This document shows positions 1 to 11,087 of a DNA stretch of 64,000 bases, one piece after another. Each line of letters starts with the position of its first letter. Positions within the stretch are counted from its first letter, which is position 1. The notes below the pieces were generated by a model that saw nothing but the letters and a program-made list of their open reading frames with translations, was not told where the DNA came from and did not search any database. Source of the DNA: Luidia sarsii (lineage: Eukaryota; Echinodermata; Asteroidea; Paxillosida; Luidiidae); contig OX465117.1 in NCBI GenBank assembly GCA_949987565.1, forward strand, positions 5,518,621 to 5,582,620, given 5' to 3'. The translations under genes and the position numbers were made by a program.

Positions 1-237
1 AAATCATCATACTATGTTCGATTTAAGATTTTTCAAAGCTGATGCATAGGTGTTCTCCAGGTCTGTTAGCAGGCTAAGTTTTAGCTTTGTCAAGTGAATA
101 ATGAATGAGATATTAACGAGCAAAGTGTATTTTTCTTTGCAGTTTCTCTCCGCCGTCTGACTGTTGTGTACTGCTGTATGCACACACAAGCTGCCTAGCT
201 GACAGAGGTTGGTTCTCTTTGCTTGATCATCAAATCA

Positions 238-466
238 TCATACTGTGTTCGATTTCAGATTTTTCAAAGCTGATATAGGTGTTCTCCAGGTCTGTTAGCT
301 GGCTAAGTTTTAGCTTTGTCAAGTGATTAATTAATGAGATATTAACGAGCAAAGTGTATTTTTCTTTACAGTTGCTCTCCGCCGTCTGACTGTTGTGTTC
401 TGCTGTATGCACACACAAGCTGCCTAGCTGACAGAGGTTGGTTCTCTTTGCTTGATCATCAAATCA
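238..466 (+). repeat. 229-bp monomer variant (type E), 11 copies plus 5 of 227 bp
   Basis: This variant lacks two bases (GATGCATAGG becomes GATATAGG) and also carries CTGTG, TAGCTGG, GATTAATTAATG and GTGTTCTG or GTGTTCAG. Other 229-bp copies start at 4857, 5779, 8780, 12243, 13859, 14781, 19630, 21703, 36702 and 40396. Five further copies with a second 2-bp deletion start at 20783, 22856, 23776, 24927 and 28621. The TTCAG subtype is followed by a unit with TCAAATGAAT at 4857, 12243, 13859, 19630, 21703 and 23776, so the pair has been copied as a unit. Confidence 0.93.
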
Positions 467-697
467 TCATACTATGTTCGATTTCAGATTTTTCAAAGCT
501 GATGCATAGGTGTTCTCCAGGTCTGTTAGCAGGCTAAGTTTTAGCTTTGTCAAGTGAATAATGAATGAACTATTAACGAGCAAAGTGTATTTTTCTTTGC
601 AGTTTCTCCCCGCCTACTGACTGTTGTGTACTGCTGTATGCACACACAAGCTGCCTACCTGACAGAGGTTGGTTATCTTTGCTTGATCATCAGATCA
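467..697 (+). repeat. gaactat monomer with GCCTACTG marker, 4 copies
   Basis: This is a gcag-class unit with AATGAACTAT, TTTCTCCCC and a private GCCTACTG instead of GCCGACTG. The other copies are at 6008-6238, 9009-9239 and 15010-15240. The change puts a stop in the recurrent minus-strand 60-codon open frame, yet the variant was copied to four sites, always after a 229-bp unit and before a GCAAAGG unit. That argues against selection on that frame and makes the variant a good marker of shared descent. Confidence 0.9.
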
Positions 698-2530
698 TCA
701 TACTATGTTCGATTTCAGATTTTTCAAAGCTGATGCAAAGGTGTTTTCCAGGTCTGTTAGCAGGCTAAGTTTTAGCTTTGTCAAGTGAATAATGAATGAG
801 ATATTAACGAGCAAAGTGTATTTTTCTTTGCAGTTTCTTTCCGCCGACTGACTGTTGGGTACTGCTGAATGCACACACAAGCTGCCTAGCTGACAGAGGT
901 TGGTTCTCTTTGCTTGATCATCAAATCATCATACTATGTTCGATTTCAGATTTTTCAAAGCTGATGCATAGGTGTTCTCCAGGTCTGTTAGCAGGCTAAG
1001 TTTTAGCTTTGTCAAGTGAATAATGAATGAGATATTAACGAGCAAAGTGTATTTTTCTTTACAGTTGCTCTCCGCCGTCTGACTGTTGTGTACTGCTGTA
1101 TGCACACACAAGCTGCCTAGCTGACAGAGGTTGGTTCTCTTTGCTTGATCATAAAATCATCATACTATGTTCGATTTCAGATTTTTCAAAGCTGATGCAT
1201 AGGTGTTCTCCAGGTCTGTTAGCAGGCTAAGTTTTAGCTTTGTCAAGTGAATAATGAATGAGATATTAACGAGCAAAGTGTATTTTTCTTTACAGTTTCT
1301 TTCCGCCGACTGACTGTTGGGTACTGCTGTATGCACACACAAGCTGCCTACCTGACAGAGGTTGGTTCTCTTTGCTTGATCATCAAATCATCATACTATG
1401 TTCGATTTAAGATTTTTCAAAGCTGATGCATAGGTGTTTTCCAGGTCTGTTAGCAGGCTAAGTTTTAGCTTTGTCAAGTGAATAATGAATGAGATATTAA
1501 CGAGCAAAGTGTATTTTTCTTTGCAGTTTCTCTCCGCCGACTGACTGTTGTGTACTGCTGTATGCACGCACAAGCTGCCTACCTGACAGAGGTTGGTTAT
1601 CTTTGCTTGATCATCAAATCATCATACTATGTTCGATTTAAGATTTTTCAAAGCTGATGCATAGGTGTTCTCCAGGTCTGTTAGTAGGCTAAGTTTTAGC
1701 TTTGTCAAGTGAATAATGAATGAGATATTAACGAGCAAAGTGTATTTTTCTTTGCAGTTTCTTTCCGCCGACTGACTGTTGGGTACTGCTGTATGCACAC
1801 ACAAGCTGCCTACCTGACAGAGGTTGGTTCTCTTTGCTTGATCATCAAATCATCATACTGTGTTCGATTTCAGATTTTTCAAAGCTGATGCATAGGTGTT
1901 CTCCAGGTCTGTTAGCTGGCTAAGTTTTAGCTTTGTCAAGTGATTAATGAATGAGATATTAACGAGCAAAGTGTATTTTTCTTTACAGTTGCTCTCCGCC
2001 GTCTGACTGTTGTGTACTTCTGTATGCACACACAAGCTGCCTAGCTGACAGAGGTTGGTTCTCTTTGCTTTATCATCAAATCATCATACTATGTTCGATT
2101 TCAGATTTTTCAAAGCTGATGCATAGGTGTTCTCCAGGTCTGTTAGCAGGCTAAGTTTTAGCTTTGTCAAGTGAATAATGAATGAACTATTAACGAGCAA
2201 AGTGTATTTTTCTTTGCAGTTTCTCCCCGCCGACTGACTGTTGTGTACTGCTGTATGCACACACAAGCTGCCTACCTGACAGAGGTTGGTTATCTTTGCT
2301 TGATCATCAGATCATCATACTATGTTCGATTTCAGATTTTTCAAAGCTGATGCATAGGTGTTCTCCAGGTCTGTTAGCAGGCTAAGTTTTAGCTTTGTCA
2401 AGTGAATAATGAATGAGATATTAACGAGCAAAGTGTATTTTTCTTTACAGTTGCTCTCCGCCGTCTGACTGTTGTGTACTGCTGTATGCACACACAAGCT
2501 GCCTAGCTGACAGAGGTTGGTTCTCTTTGC

Positions 2531-2541
2531 TTGATCATCAA
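2531..2541. other. 11-bp odd palindrome TTGAT-C-ATCAA, once per monomer
   Basis: Five-base arms flank a single central C; the hexamer TGATCA lies inside. It recurs in most units, at the unit end. Units ending CATAAAATC shorten it, and TTACTTAATC, GCTTTATC and GCTAGATC variants break TGATCA. It could be a protein-binding dyad, but no factor is implied by the sequence alone. Confidence 0.4.
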
Positions 2542-3238
2542 ATCATCATACTATGTTCGATTTAAGATTTTTCAAAGCTGATGCATAGGTGTTCTCCAGG
2601 TCTGTTAGCTGGCTAAGTTTTAGCTTTGTCAAGTGATTAATGAATGAGATATTAACGAGCAAAGTGTATTTTTCTTTACAGTTGCTCTCCGCCGTCTGAC
2701 TGTTGTGTACTTCTGTATGCACACACAAGCTGCCTAGCTGACAGAGGTTGGTTCTCTTTGCTTTATCATAAAATCATCATACTATGTTCGATTTCAGATT
2801 TTTCAAAGCTGATGCATAGGTGTTCTCCAGGTCTGTTAGCAGGCTAAGTTTTAGCTTTGTCAAGTGAATAATGAATGAGATATTAACGAGCAAAGTGTAT
2901 TTTTCTTTGCAGTTTCTTTCCGCCGACTGACTGTTGGGTACTGCTGTATGCACACACAAGCTGCCTACCTGACAGAGGTTGGTTCTCTTTGCTTGATCAT
3001 CAAATCATCATACTGTGTTCGATTTCAGATTTTTCAAAGCTGATGCATAGGTGTTCTCCAGGTCTGTTAGCTGGCTAAGTTTTAGCTTTGTCAAGTGATT
3101 AATGAATGAGATATTAACGAGCAAAGTGTATTTTTCTTTACAGTTGCTCTCCGCCGTCTGACTGTTGTGTACTGCTGTATGCACACACAAGCTGCCTACC
3201 TGACAGAGGTTGGTTATCTTTGCTTGATCATCAGATCA

Positions 3239-3469
3239 TCATACTATGTTCGATTTCAGATTTTTCAAAGCTGATGCATAGGTGTTCTCCAGGTCTGTTA
3301 GCAGGCTAAGTTTTAGCTTTGTCAAGTGAATAATGAATGAGATATTAACGAGCAAAGTGTATTTTTCTTTACAGTTGCTCTCCGCCGTCTGACTGTTGTG
3401 TACTGCTGTATGCACACACAAGCTGCCTAGCTGACAGAGGTTGGTTCTCTTTGCTTGATCATAAAATCA
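3239..3469 (+). repeat. Representative satellite monomer (acag class)
   Basis: A typical 231-bp unit, about 40% G+C. Landmarks in order: TCATACTATGTTCG; an A/T tract ATTTTTC; CAAAGCT, whose inverse AGCTTTG lies about 50 bp further on; ATGCAT; TTAAC at 3345-3349 followed by a pyrimidine tract ending TTTACAG at 3374; CTCCGCCG, the most GC-rich part; CACACACA; and the ATCAT-rich end. It has four CpG sites, in TTCGA, AACGA and CCGCCG. The variable positions that define unit types are: CTATG or CTGTG; TTTAAG or TTTCAG; GCATAGG, GCAAAGG or a 2-bp deletion; TAGCAGG or TAGCTGG; AATGAGATAT or AATGAACTAT; GCAGTTTC or ACAGTTGC; GCCGT or GCCGA; GTTGTG or GTTGGG; CCTAGCTG or CCTACCTG; and TTCTCT or TTATCT. 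Confidence 0.95.
3345..3374 (+). other. 3'-splice-site-like tract in the monomer
   Basis: TTAAC (matching the yUnAy branch-site pattern, A at 3348) is followed 26 bases later by the end of TATTTTTCTTTACAG. This has the layout of a eukaryotic 3' splice site and is present in nearly every unit with TTTGCAG or TTTACAG. It may be chance in a T-rich tract. No strong 5' splice site was seen; CAGGTCTGT, TAGGTGTTC and CAAGTGAAT are weak candidates. Nothing shows transcription. Confidence 0.3.
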
Positions 3470-4393
3470 TCATACTATGTTCGATTTCAGATTTTTCAAA
3501 GCTGATGCATAGGTGTTCTCCAGGTCTGTTAGCAGGCTAAGTTTTAGCTTTGTCAAGTGAATAATGAATGAGATATTAACGAGCAAAGTGTATTTTTCTT
3601 TGCAGTTTCTTTCCGCCGACTGACTGTTGGGTACTGCTGTATGCACACACAAGCTGCCTACCTGACAGAGGTTGGTTCTCTTTGCTTGATCATCAAATCA
3701 TCATACTATGTTCGATTTCAGATTTTTCAAAGCTGATGCATAGGTGTTCTCCAGGTCTGTTAGCAGGCTAAGTTTTAGCTTTGTCAAGTGAATAATGAAT
3801 GAGATATTAACGAGCAAAGTGTATTTTTCTTTGCAGTTTCTCTCCGCCGACTGACTGTTGTGTACTGCTGTATGCACACACAAGCTGCCTAGCTGACAGA
3901 GGTTGGTTATCTTTGCTTGATCATCAAATCATCATACTATGTTCGATTTAAGATTTTTCAAAGCTGATGCATAGGTGTTCTCCAGGTCTGTTAGCAGGCT
4001 AAGTTTTAGCTTTGTCAAGTGAATAATGAATGAGATATTAACGAGCAAAGTGTATTTTTCTTTACAGTTGCTCTCCGCCGTCTGACTGTTGTGTACTGCT
4101 GTATGCACACACAAGCTGCCTAGCTGACAGAGGTTGGTTCTCTTTGCTTGATCATCAAATCATCATACTATGTTCGATTTAAGATTTTTCAAAGCTGATG
4201 CATAGGTGTTCTCCAAGTCTGTTAGCAGGCTAAGTTTTAGCTTTGTCAAGTGAATAATGAATGAGATATTAACGAGCAAAGTGTATTTTTCTTTGCAGTT
4301 TCTCTCCGCCGACTGACTGTTGTGTACTGCTGTATGCACACACAAGCTGCCTACCTGACAGAGGTTGGTTATCTTTGCTTGATCATCAAATCA
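3470..4393 (+). repeat. 4-monomer block shared with 10857-11780
   Basis: Four units (GTTGGG type, TCTCC/GCCGA type, acag type with TTTAAG, then a unit with the private CTCCAAGTCTG near 4212) recur in the same order 7,387 bp downstream. The CTCCAAGTC marker is seen at three places in this region: near 4212, 11600 and 13212. The last two belong to tandemly related blocks 11088-11780 and 12703-13395. Confidence 0.78.
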
Positions 4394-6469
4394 TCATACT
4401 ATGTTCGATTTAAAAAATTTTCAAAGCTGATGCATAGGTGTTCTCCAGGTCTGTTAGCAGGCTAAGTTTTAGCTTTGTCAAGTGAATAATGAATGAGATA
4501 TTAACGAGCAAAGTGTATTTTTCTTAACAGTTGCTCTCCGCCGTCTGACTGTTGTGTACTGCTGTATGCACACACAAGCTGCCTAGCTGACAGAGGTTGG
4601 TTCTCTTTGCTTGATCATCAAATCATCATACTATGTTCGATTTCAGATTTTTCAAAGCTGATGCATAGGTGTTCTCCAGGTCTGTTAGCAGGCTAAGTTT
4701 TAGCTTTGTCAAGTGAATAATGAATGAGATATTAACGAGCAAAGTGTATTTTTCTTTGCAGTTTCTCTCCGCCGTCTGACTGTTGTGTACTGCTGTATGC
4801 ACACACAAGCTGCCTAGCTGACAGAGGTTGGTTCTCTTTGCTTGATCATCAAATCATCATACTGTGTTCGATTTCAGATTTTTCAAAGCTGATATAGGTG
4901 TTCTCCAGGTCTGTTAGCTGGCTAAGTTTTAGCTTTGTCAAGTGATTAATTAATGAGATATTAACGAGCAAAGTGTATTTTTCTTTACAGTTGCTCTCCG
5001 CCGTCTGACTGTTGTGTTCAGCTGTATGCACACACAAGCTGCCTAGCTGACAGAGGTTGGTTCTCTTTGCTTGATCATCAAATCATCATACTATGTTCGA
5101 TTTCAGATTTTTCAAAGCTGATGCATAGGTGTTCTCCAGGTCTGTTAGCAGGCTAAGTTTTAGCTTTGTCAAATGAATAATGAATGAACTATTAACGAGC
5201 AAAGTGTATTTTTCTTTGCAGTTTCTCCCCGCCGACTGACTGTTGTGTACTGCTGTATGCACACACAAGCTGCCTACCTGACAGAGGTTGGTTATCTTTG
5301 CTTGATCATCAGATCATCATACTATGTTCGATTTCAGATTTTTCAAAGCTGATGCAAAGGTGTTCTCCAGGTCTGTTAGCAGGCTAAGTTTTAGCTTTGT
5401 CAAGTGAATAATGAATGAGATATTAACGAGCAAAGTGTATTTTTCTTTACAGTTGCTCTCCGCCGTCTGACTGTTGTGTACTGCTGTATGCACACACAAG
5501 CTGCCTAGCTGACAGAGGTTGGTTCTCTTTGCTTGATCATCAAATCATCATACTATGTTCGATTTCAGATTTTTCAAAGCTGATGCATAGGTGTTCTCCA
5601 GGTCTGTTAGCAGGCTAAGTTTTAGCTTTGTCAAGTGAATAATGATTGAGATATTAACGAGCAAAGTGTATTTTTCTTTGCAGTTTCTTTCCGCCGACTG
5701 ACTGTTGTGTACTGCTGTATGCACACACAAGCTGCCTAGCTGACAGAGGTTGGTTCTCTTTGCTTGATCATCAAATCATCATACTGTGTTCGATTTCAGA
5801 TTTTTCAAAGCTGATATAGGTGTTCTCCAGGTCTGTTAGCTGGCTAAGTTTTAGCTTTGTCAAGTGATTAATTAATGAGATATTAACGAGCAAAGTGTAT
5901 TTTTCTTTACAGTTGCTCTCCGCCGTCTGACTGTTGTGTTCTGCTGTATGCACACACAAGCTGCCTAGCTGACAGAGGTTGGTTCTCTTTGCTTGATCAT
6001 CAAATCATCATACTATGTTCGATTTCAGATTTTTCAAAGCTGATGCATAGGTGTTCTCCAGGTCTGTTAGCAGGCTAAGTTTTAGCTTTGTCAAGTGAAT
6101 AATGAATGAACTATTAACGAGCAAAGTGTATTTTTCTTTGCAGTTTCTCCCCGCCTACTGACTGTTGTGTACTGCTGTATGCACACACAAGCTGCCTACC
6201 TGACAGAGGTTGGTTATCTTTGCTTGATCATCAGATCATCATACTATGTTCGATTTCAGATTTTTCAAAGCTGATGCAAAGGTGTTTTCCAGGTCTGTTA
6301 GCAGGCTAAGTTTTAGCTTTGTCAAGTGAATAATGAATGAGATATTAACGAGCAAAGTGTATTTTTCTTTGCAGTTTCTTTCCGCCGACTGACTGTTGGG
6401 TACTGCTGTATGCACACACAAGCTGCCTAGCTGACAGAGGTTGGTTCTCTTTGCTTGATCATCAAATCA
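3701..6469 (+). repeat. 12-monomer block, copy 1 (partner 12703-15471)
   Basis: Twelve consecutive units recur in the same order at an offset of 9,002 bp. They include the 232-bp unit with a TTTAAAAAATTTTC run (4394-4625 and 13396-13627), the CTCCAAGTC unit, two 229-bp units and the GCCTACTG unit. Differences are few: TTCTTAACAG at about 4525 against TTCTTTACAG, AATGATTGAG at about 5641 against AATGAATGAG, and ACAG against ACGG at 14451-14454. The indels and private markers make shared descent far more likely than independent assembly. Confidence 0.87.
4394..4625 (+). repeat. 232-bp monomer with A6 tract
   Basis: The usual TTTAAGATTTTTC is replaced by TTTAAAAAATTTTC, a net gain of one base giving a 6-bp A run next to a T run. 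The only other copy is at 13396-13627, inside the 12-monomer duplicated block. The change shifts the minus-strand open frame, so this unit has no 60-codon frame. Confidence 0.9.
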
Positions 6470-8086
6470 TCATACTATGTTCGATTTCAGATTTTTCAAA
6501 GCTGATGCATAGGTGTTCTCCAGGTCTGTTAGCAGGCTAAGTTTTAGCTTTGTCAAGTGAATAATGAATGAGATATTAACGAGCAAAGTGTATTTTTCTT
6601 TACAGTTTCTTTCCGCCGACTGACTGTTGGGTACTGCTGTATGCACACACAAGCTGCCTACCTGACAGAGGTTGGTTCTCTTTGCTTGATCATCAAATCA
6701 TCATACTATGTTCGATTTAAGATTTTTCAAAGCTGATGCATAGGTGTTTTCCAGGTCTGTTAGCAGGCTAAGTTTTAGCTTTGTCAAGTGAATAATGAAT
6801 GAGATATTAACGAGCAAAGTGTATTTTTCTTTGCAGTTTCTCTCCGCCGACTGACTGTTGTGTACTGCTGTATGCACGCACAAGCTGCCTACCTGACAGA
6901 GGTTGGTTATATTTGCTTGATCATCAAATCATCATACTATGTTCGATTTAAGATTTTTCAAAGCTGATGCATAGGTGTTCTCCAGGTCTGTTAGTAGGCT
7001 AAGTTTTAGCTTTGTCAAGTGAATAATGAATGAGATATTAACGAGCAAAGTGTATTTTTCTTTGCAGTTTCTTTCCGCCGACTGACTGTTGGGTACTGCT
7101 GTATGCACACACAAGCTGCCTACCTGACAGAGGTTGGTTCTCTTTGCTTGATCATCAAATCATCATACTGTGTTCGATTTCAGATTTTTCAAAGCTGATG
7201 CATAGGTGTTCTCCAGGTCTGTTAGCTGGCTAAGTTTGAGCTTTGTCAAGTGATTAATGAATGAGATATTAACGAGCAAAGTGTATTTTTCTTTACAGTT
7301 GCTCTCCGCCGTCTGACTGTTGTGTACTTCTGTATGCACACACAAGCTGCCTAGCTGACAGAGGTTGGTTCTCTTTGCTTGATCATCAAATCATCATACT
7401 ATGTTCGATTTCAGATTTTTCAAAGCTGATGCATAGGTGTTCTCCAGGTCTGTTAGCAGGCTAAGTTTTAGCTTTGTCAAGTGAATAATGAATGAACTAT
7501 TAACGAGCAAAGTGTATTTTTCTTTGCAGTTTCTCCCCGCCGACTGACTGTTGTGTACTGCTGTATGCACACACAAGCTGCCTACCTGACAGAGGTTGGT
7601 TATCTTTGCTTGATCATCAGATCATCATACTATGTTCGATTTCAGATTTTTCAAAGCTGATGCATAGGTGTTCTCCAGGTCTGTTAGCAGGCTAAGTTTT
7701 AGCTTTGTCAAGTGAATAATGAATGAGATATTAACGAGCAAAGTGTATTTTTCTTTACAGTTGGTCTCCGCCGTCTGACTGTTGTGTACTGCTGTATGCA
7801 CACACAAGCTGCCTAGCTGACAGAGGTTGGTTCTCTTTGCTTGATCATAAAATCATCATACTATGTTCGATTTCAGATTTTTCAAAGCTGATGCATAGGT
7901 GTTCTCCAGGTCTGTTAGCAGGCTAAGTTTTAGCTTTGTCAAGTGATTAATTAATGAGATATTAACGAGCAAAGTGTATTTTTCTTTACAGTTGCTCTCC
8001 GCCGTCTGACTGTTGTGTTCAGCTGTATGCACACACAAGCTGCCTAGCTGACAGAGGTTGGTTCTCTTTGCTTGATCATCAAATCA
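5086..8086 (+). repeat. 13-monomer HOR, 3001 bp, copy 1
   Basis: Thirteen units are followed directly by a second copy starting at 8087. Shared private markers include AATGATTGAG (about 5643 and 8644), GCCTACTG, CACGCACAAG, TTATATTTGC (about 6907 and 9908), AAGTTTGAGC (about 7235 and 10236) and TTGGTCTCC (about 7761 and 10762). The period is 3001 bp, equal to 12 units of 231 plus one of 229. The last unit (7856-8086) is a hybrid and is the junction between the two copies. Confidence 0.92.
7856..8086 (+). repeat. Hybrid monomer at HOR junction
   Basis: The first part has CTATG, the undeleted GATGCATAGG and TAGCAGG, as in ordinary units after CATAAAATC. From about 7944 it switches to GATTAATTAATG, ACAGTTGC and GTGTTCAG, the signature of the 229-bp E type. 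The switch lies between about 7922 and 7944. The unit is 231 bp because the 2-bp deletion lies on the replaced side. It sits exactly between the two copies of the 3001-bp HOR, so it is the expected product of unequal exchange between an ordinary unit and an E unit. Confidence 0.85.
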
Positions 8087-10856
8087 TCATACTATGTTCG
8101 ATTTCAGATTTTTCAAAGCTGATGCATAGGTGTTCTCCAGGTCTGTTAGCAGGCTAAGTTTTAGCTTTGTCAAATGAATAATGAATGAACTATTAACGAG
8201 CAAAGTGTATTTTTCTTTGCAGTTTCTCCCCGCCGACTGACTGTTGTGTACTGCTGTATGCACACACAAGCTGCCTACCTGACAGAGGTTGGTTATCTTT
8301 GCTTGATCATCAGATCATCATACTATGTTCGATTTCAGATTTTTCAAAGCTGATGCAAAGGTGTTCTCCAGGTCTGTTAGCAGGCTAAGTTTTAGCTTTG
8401 TCAAGTGAATAATGAATGAGATATTAACGAGCAAAGTGTATTTTTCTTTACAGTTGCTCTCCGCCGTCTGACTGTTGTGTACTGCTGTATGCACACACAA
8501 GCTGCCTAGCTGACAGAGGTTGGTTCTCTTTGCTTGATCATCAAATCATCATACTATGTTCGATTTCAGATTTTTCAAAGCTGATGCATAGGTGTTCTCC
8601 AGGTCTGTTAGCAGGCTAAGTTTTAGCTTTGTCAAGTGAATAATGATTGAGATATTAACGAGCAAAGTGTATTTTTCTTTGCAGTTTCTTTCCGCCGACT
8701 GACTGTTGTGTACTGCTGTATGCACACACAAGCTGCCTAGCTGACAGAGGTTGGTTCTCTTTGCTTGATCATCAAATCATCATACTGTGTTCGATTTCAG
8801 ATTTTTCAAAGCTGATATAGGTGTTCTCCAGGTCTGTTAGCTGGCTAAGTTTTAGCTTTGTCAAGTGATTAATTAATGAGATATTAACGAGCAAAGTGTA
8901 TTTTTCTTTACAGTTGCTCTCCGCCGTCTGACTGTTGTGTTCTGCTGTATGCACACACAAGCTGCCTAGCTGACAGAGGTTGGTTCTCTTTGCTTGATCA
9001 TCAAATCATCATACTATGTTCGATTTCAGATTTTTCAAAGCTGATGCATAGGTGTTCTCCAGGTCTGTTAGCAGGCTAAGTTTTAGCTTTGTCAAGTGAA
9101 TAATGAATGAACTATTAACGAGCAAAGTGTATTTTTCTTTGCAGTTTCTCCCCGCCTACTGACTGTTGTGTACTGCTGTATGCACACACAAGCTGCCTAC
9201 CTGACAGAGGTTGGTTATCTTTGCTTGATCATCAGATCATCATACTATGTTCGATTTCAGATTTTTCAAAGCTGATGCAAAGGTGTTTTCCAGGTCTGTT
9301 AGCAGGCTAAGTTTTAGCTTTGTCAAGTGAATAATGAATGAGATATTAACGAGCAAAGTGTATTTTTCTTTGCAGTTTCTTTCCGCCGACTGACTGTTGG
9401 GTACTGCTGTATGCACACACAAGCTGCCTAGCTGACAGAGGTTGGTTCTCTTTGCTTGATCATCAAATCATCATACTATGTTCGATTTCAGATTTTTCAA
9501 AGCTGATGCATAGGTGTTCTCCAGGTCTGTTAGCAGGCTAAGTTTTAGCTTTGTCAAGTGAATAATGAATGAGATATTAACGAGCAAAGTGTATTTTTCT
9601 TTACAGTTTCTTTCCGCCGACTGACTGTTGGGTACTGCTGTATGCACACACAAGCTGCCTACCTGACAGAGGTTGGTTCTCTTTGCTTGATCATCAAATC
9701 ATCATACTATGTTCGATTTAAGATTTTTCAAAGCTGATGCATAGGTGTTTTCCAGGTCTGTTAGCAGGCTAAGTTTTAGCTTTGTCAAGTGAATAATGAA
9801 TGAGATATTAACGAGCAAAGTGTATTTTTCTTTGCAGTTTCTCTCCGCCGACTGACTGTTGTGTACTGCTGTATGCACGCACAAGCTGCCTACCTGACAG
9901 AGGTTGGTTATATTTGCTTGATCATCAAATCATCATACTATGTTCGATTTAAGATTTTTCAAAGCTGATGCATAGGTGTTCTCCAGGTCTGTTAGTAGGC
10001 TAAGTTTTAGCTTTGTCAAGTGAATAATGAATGAGATATTAACGAGCAAAGTGTATTTTTCTTTGCAGTTTCTTTCCGCCGACTGACTGTTGGGTACTGC
10101 TGTATGCACACACAAGCTGCCTACCTGACAGAGGTTGGTTCTCTTTGCTTGATCATCAAATCATCATACTGTGTTCGATTTCAGATTTTTCAAAGCTGAT
10201 GCATAGGTGTTCTCCAGGTCTGTTAGCTGGCTAAGTTTGAGCTTTGTCAAGTGATTAATGAATGAGATATTAACGAGCAAAGTGTATTTTTCTTTACAGT
10301 TGCTCTCCGCCGTCTGACTGTTGTGTACTTCTGTATGCACACACAAGCTGCCTAGCTGACAGAGGTTGGTTCTCTTTGCTTGATCATCAAATCATCATAC
10401 TATGTTCGATTTCAGATTTTTCAAAGCTGATGCATAGGTGTTCTCCAGGTCTGTTAGCAGGCTAAGTTTTAGCTTTGTCAAGTGAATAATGAATGAACTA
10501 TTAACGAGCAAAGTGTATTTTTCTTTGCAGTTTCTCCCCGCCGACTGACTGTTGTGTACTGCTGTATGCACACACAAGCTGCCTACCTGACAGAGGTTGG
10601 TTATCTTTGCTTGATCATCAGATCATCATACTATGTTCGATTTCAGATTTTTCAAAGCTGATGCATAGGTGTTCTCCAGGTCTGTTAGCAGGCTAAGTTT
10701 TAGCTTTGTCAAGTGAATAATGAATGAGATATTAACGAGCAAAGTGTATTTTTCTTTACAGTTGGTCTCCGCCGTCTGACTGTTGTGTACTGCTGTATGC
10801 ACACACAAGCTGCCTAGCTGACAGAGGTTGGTTCTCTTTGCTTGATCATAAAATCA
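8087..10856 (+). repeat. 13-monomer HOR, copy 2 (12 units)
   Basis: Twelve of the thirteen units of 5086-8086 are repeated here in order with the same private markers. The thirteenth position (10857-11087) is a GTTGGG-type unit instead of the hybrid, so the similarity stops at about 10857. At the diagnostic sites I compared there was no difference between copies, which suggests a recent duplication. Confidence 0.9.
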
Positions 10857-11087
10857 TCATACTATGTTCGATTTCAGATTTTTCAAAGCTGATGCATAGG
10901 TGTTCTCCAGGTCTGTTAGCAGGCTAAGTTTTAGCTTTGTCAAGTGAATAATGAATGAGATATTAACGAGCAAAGTGTATTTTTCTTTGCAGTTTCTTTC
11001 CGCCGACTGACTGTTGGGTACTGCTGTATGCACACACAAGCTGCCTACCTGACAGAGGTTGGTTCTCTTTGCTTGATCATCAAATCA

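Larger units (their letters stand above)
238..2545 (+). repeat. 10-monomer block, copy 1 (partner 14781-17088)
   Basis: Ten consecutive units follow the same order of variants as at 14781-17088: a 229-bp unit, a gaactat unit with GCCTACTG, a GCAAAGG unit, an acag unit, a hybrid ACAGTTTC unit, a CACGCACAAG unit, a TAGTAGG unit, a CTGTG/TTCTG unit, a gaactat unit and an acag unit. The spacing between copies is 14,543 bp. The copies differ at a few sites, for example GCTGAATGC at about 867 against GCTGTATGC, and GCTTTATC near 2069 against GCTTGATC, so they are close but not identical. A related block at 5779-7855 lacks the acag unit in fourth place. Confidence 0.85.

Noticed and set aside
10..40. 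CENP-B box
   Set aside because: GTTCGATTTAAGATTT shares TTCG and, in the TTTAAG units, the central A, but ends in ATTT where the box needs CGGG. This is only a partial likeness.
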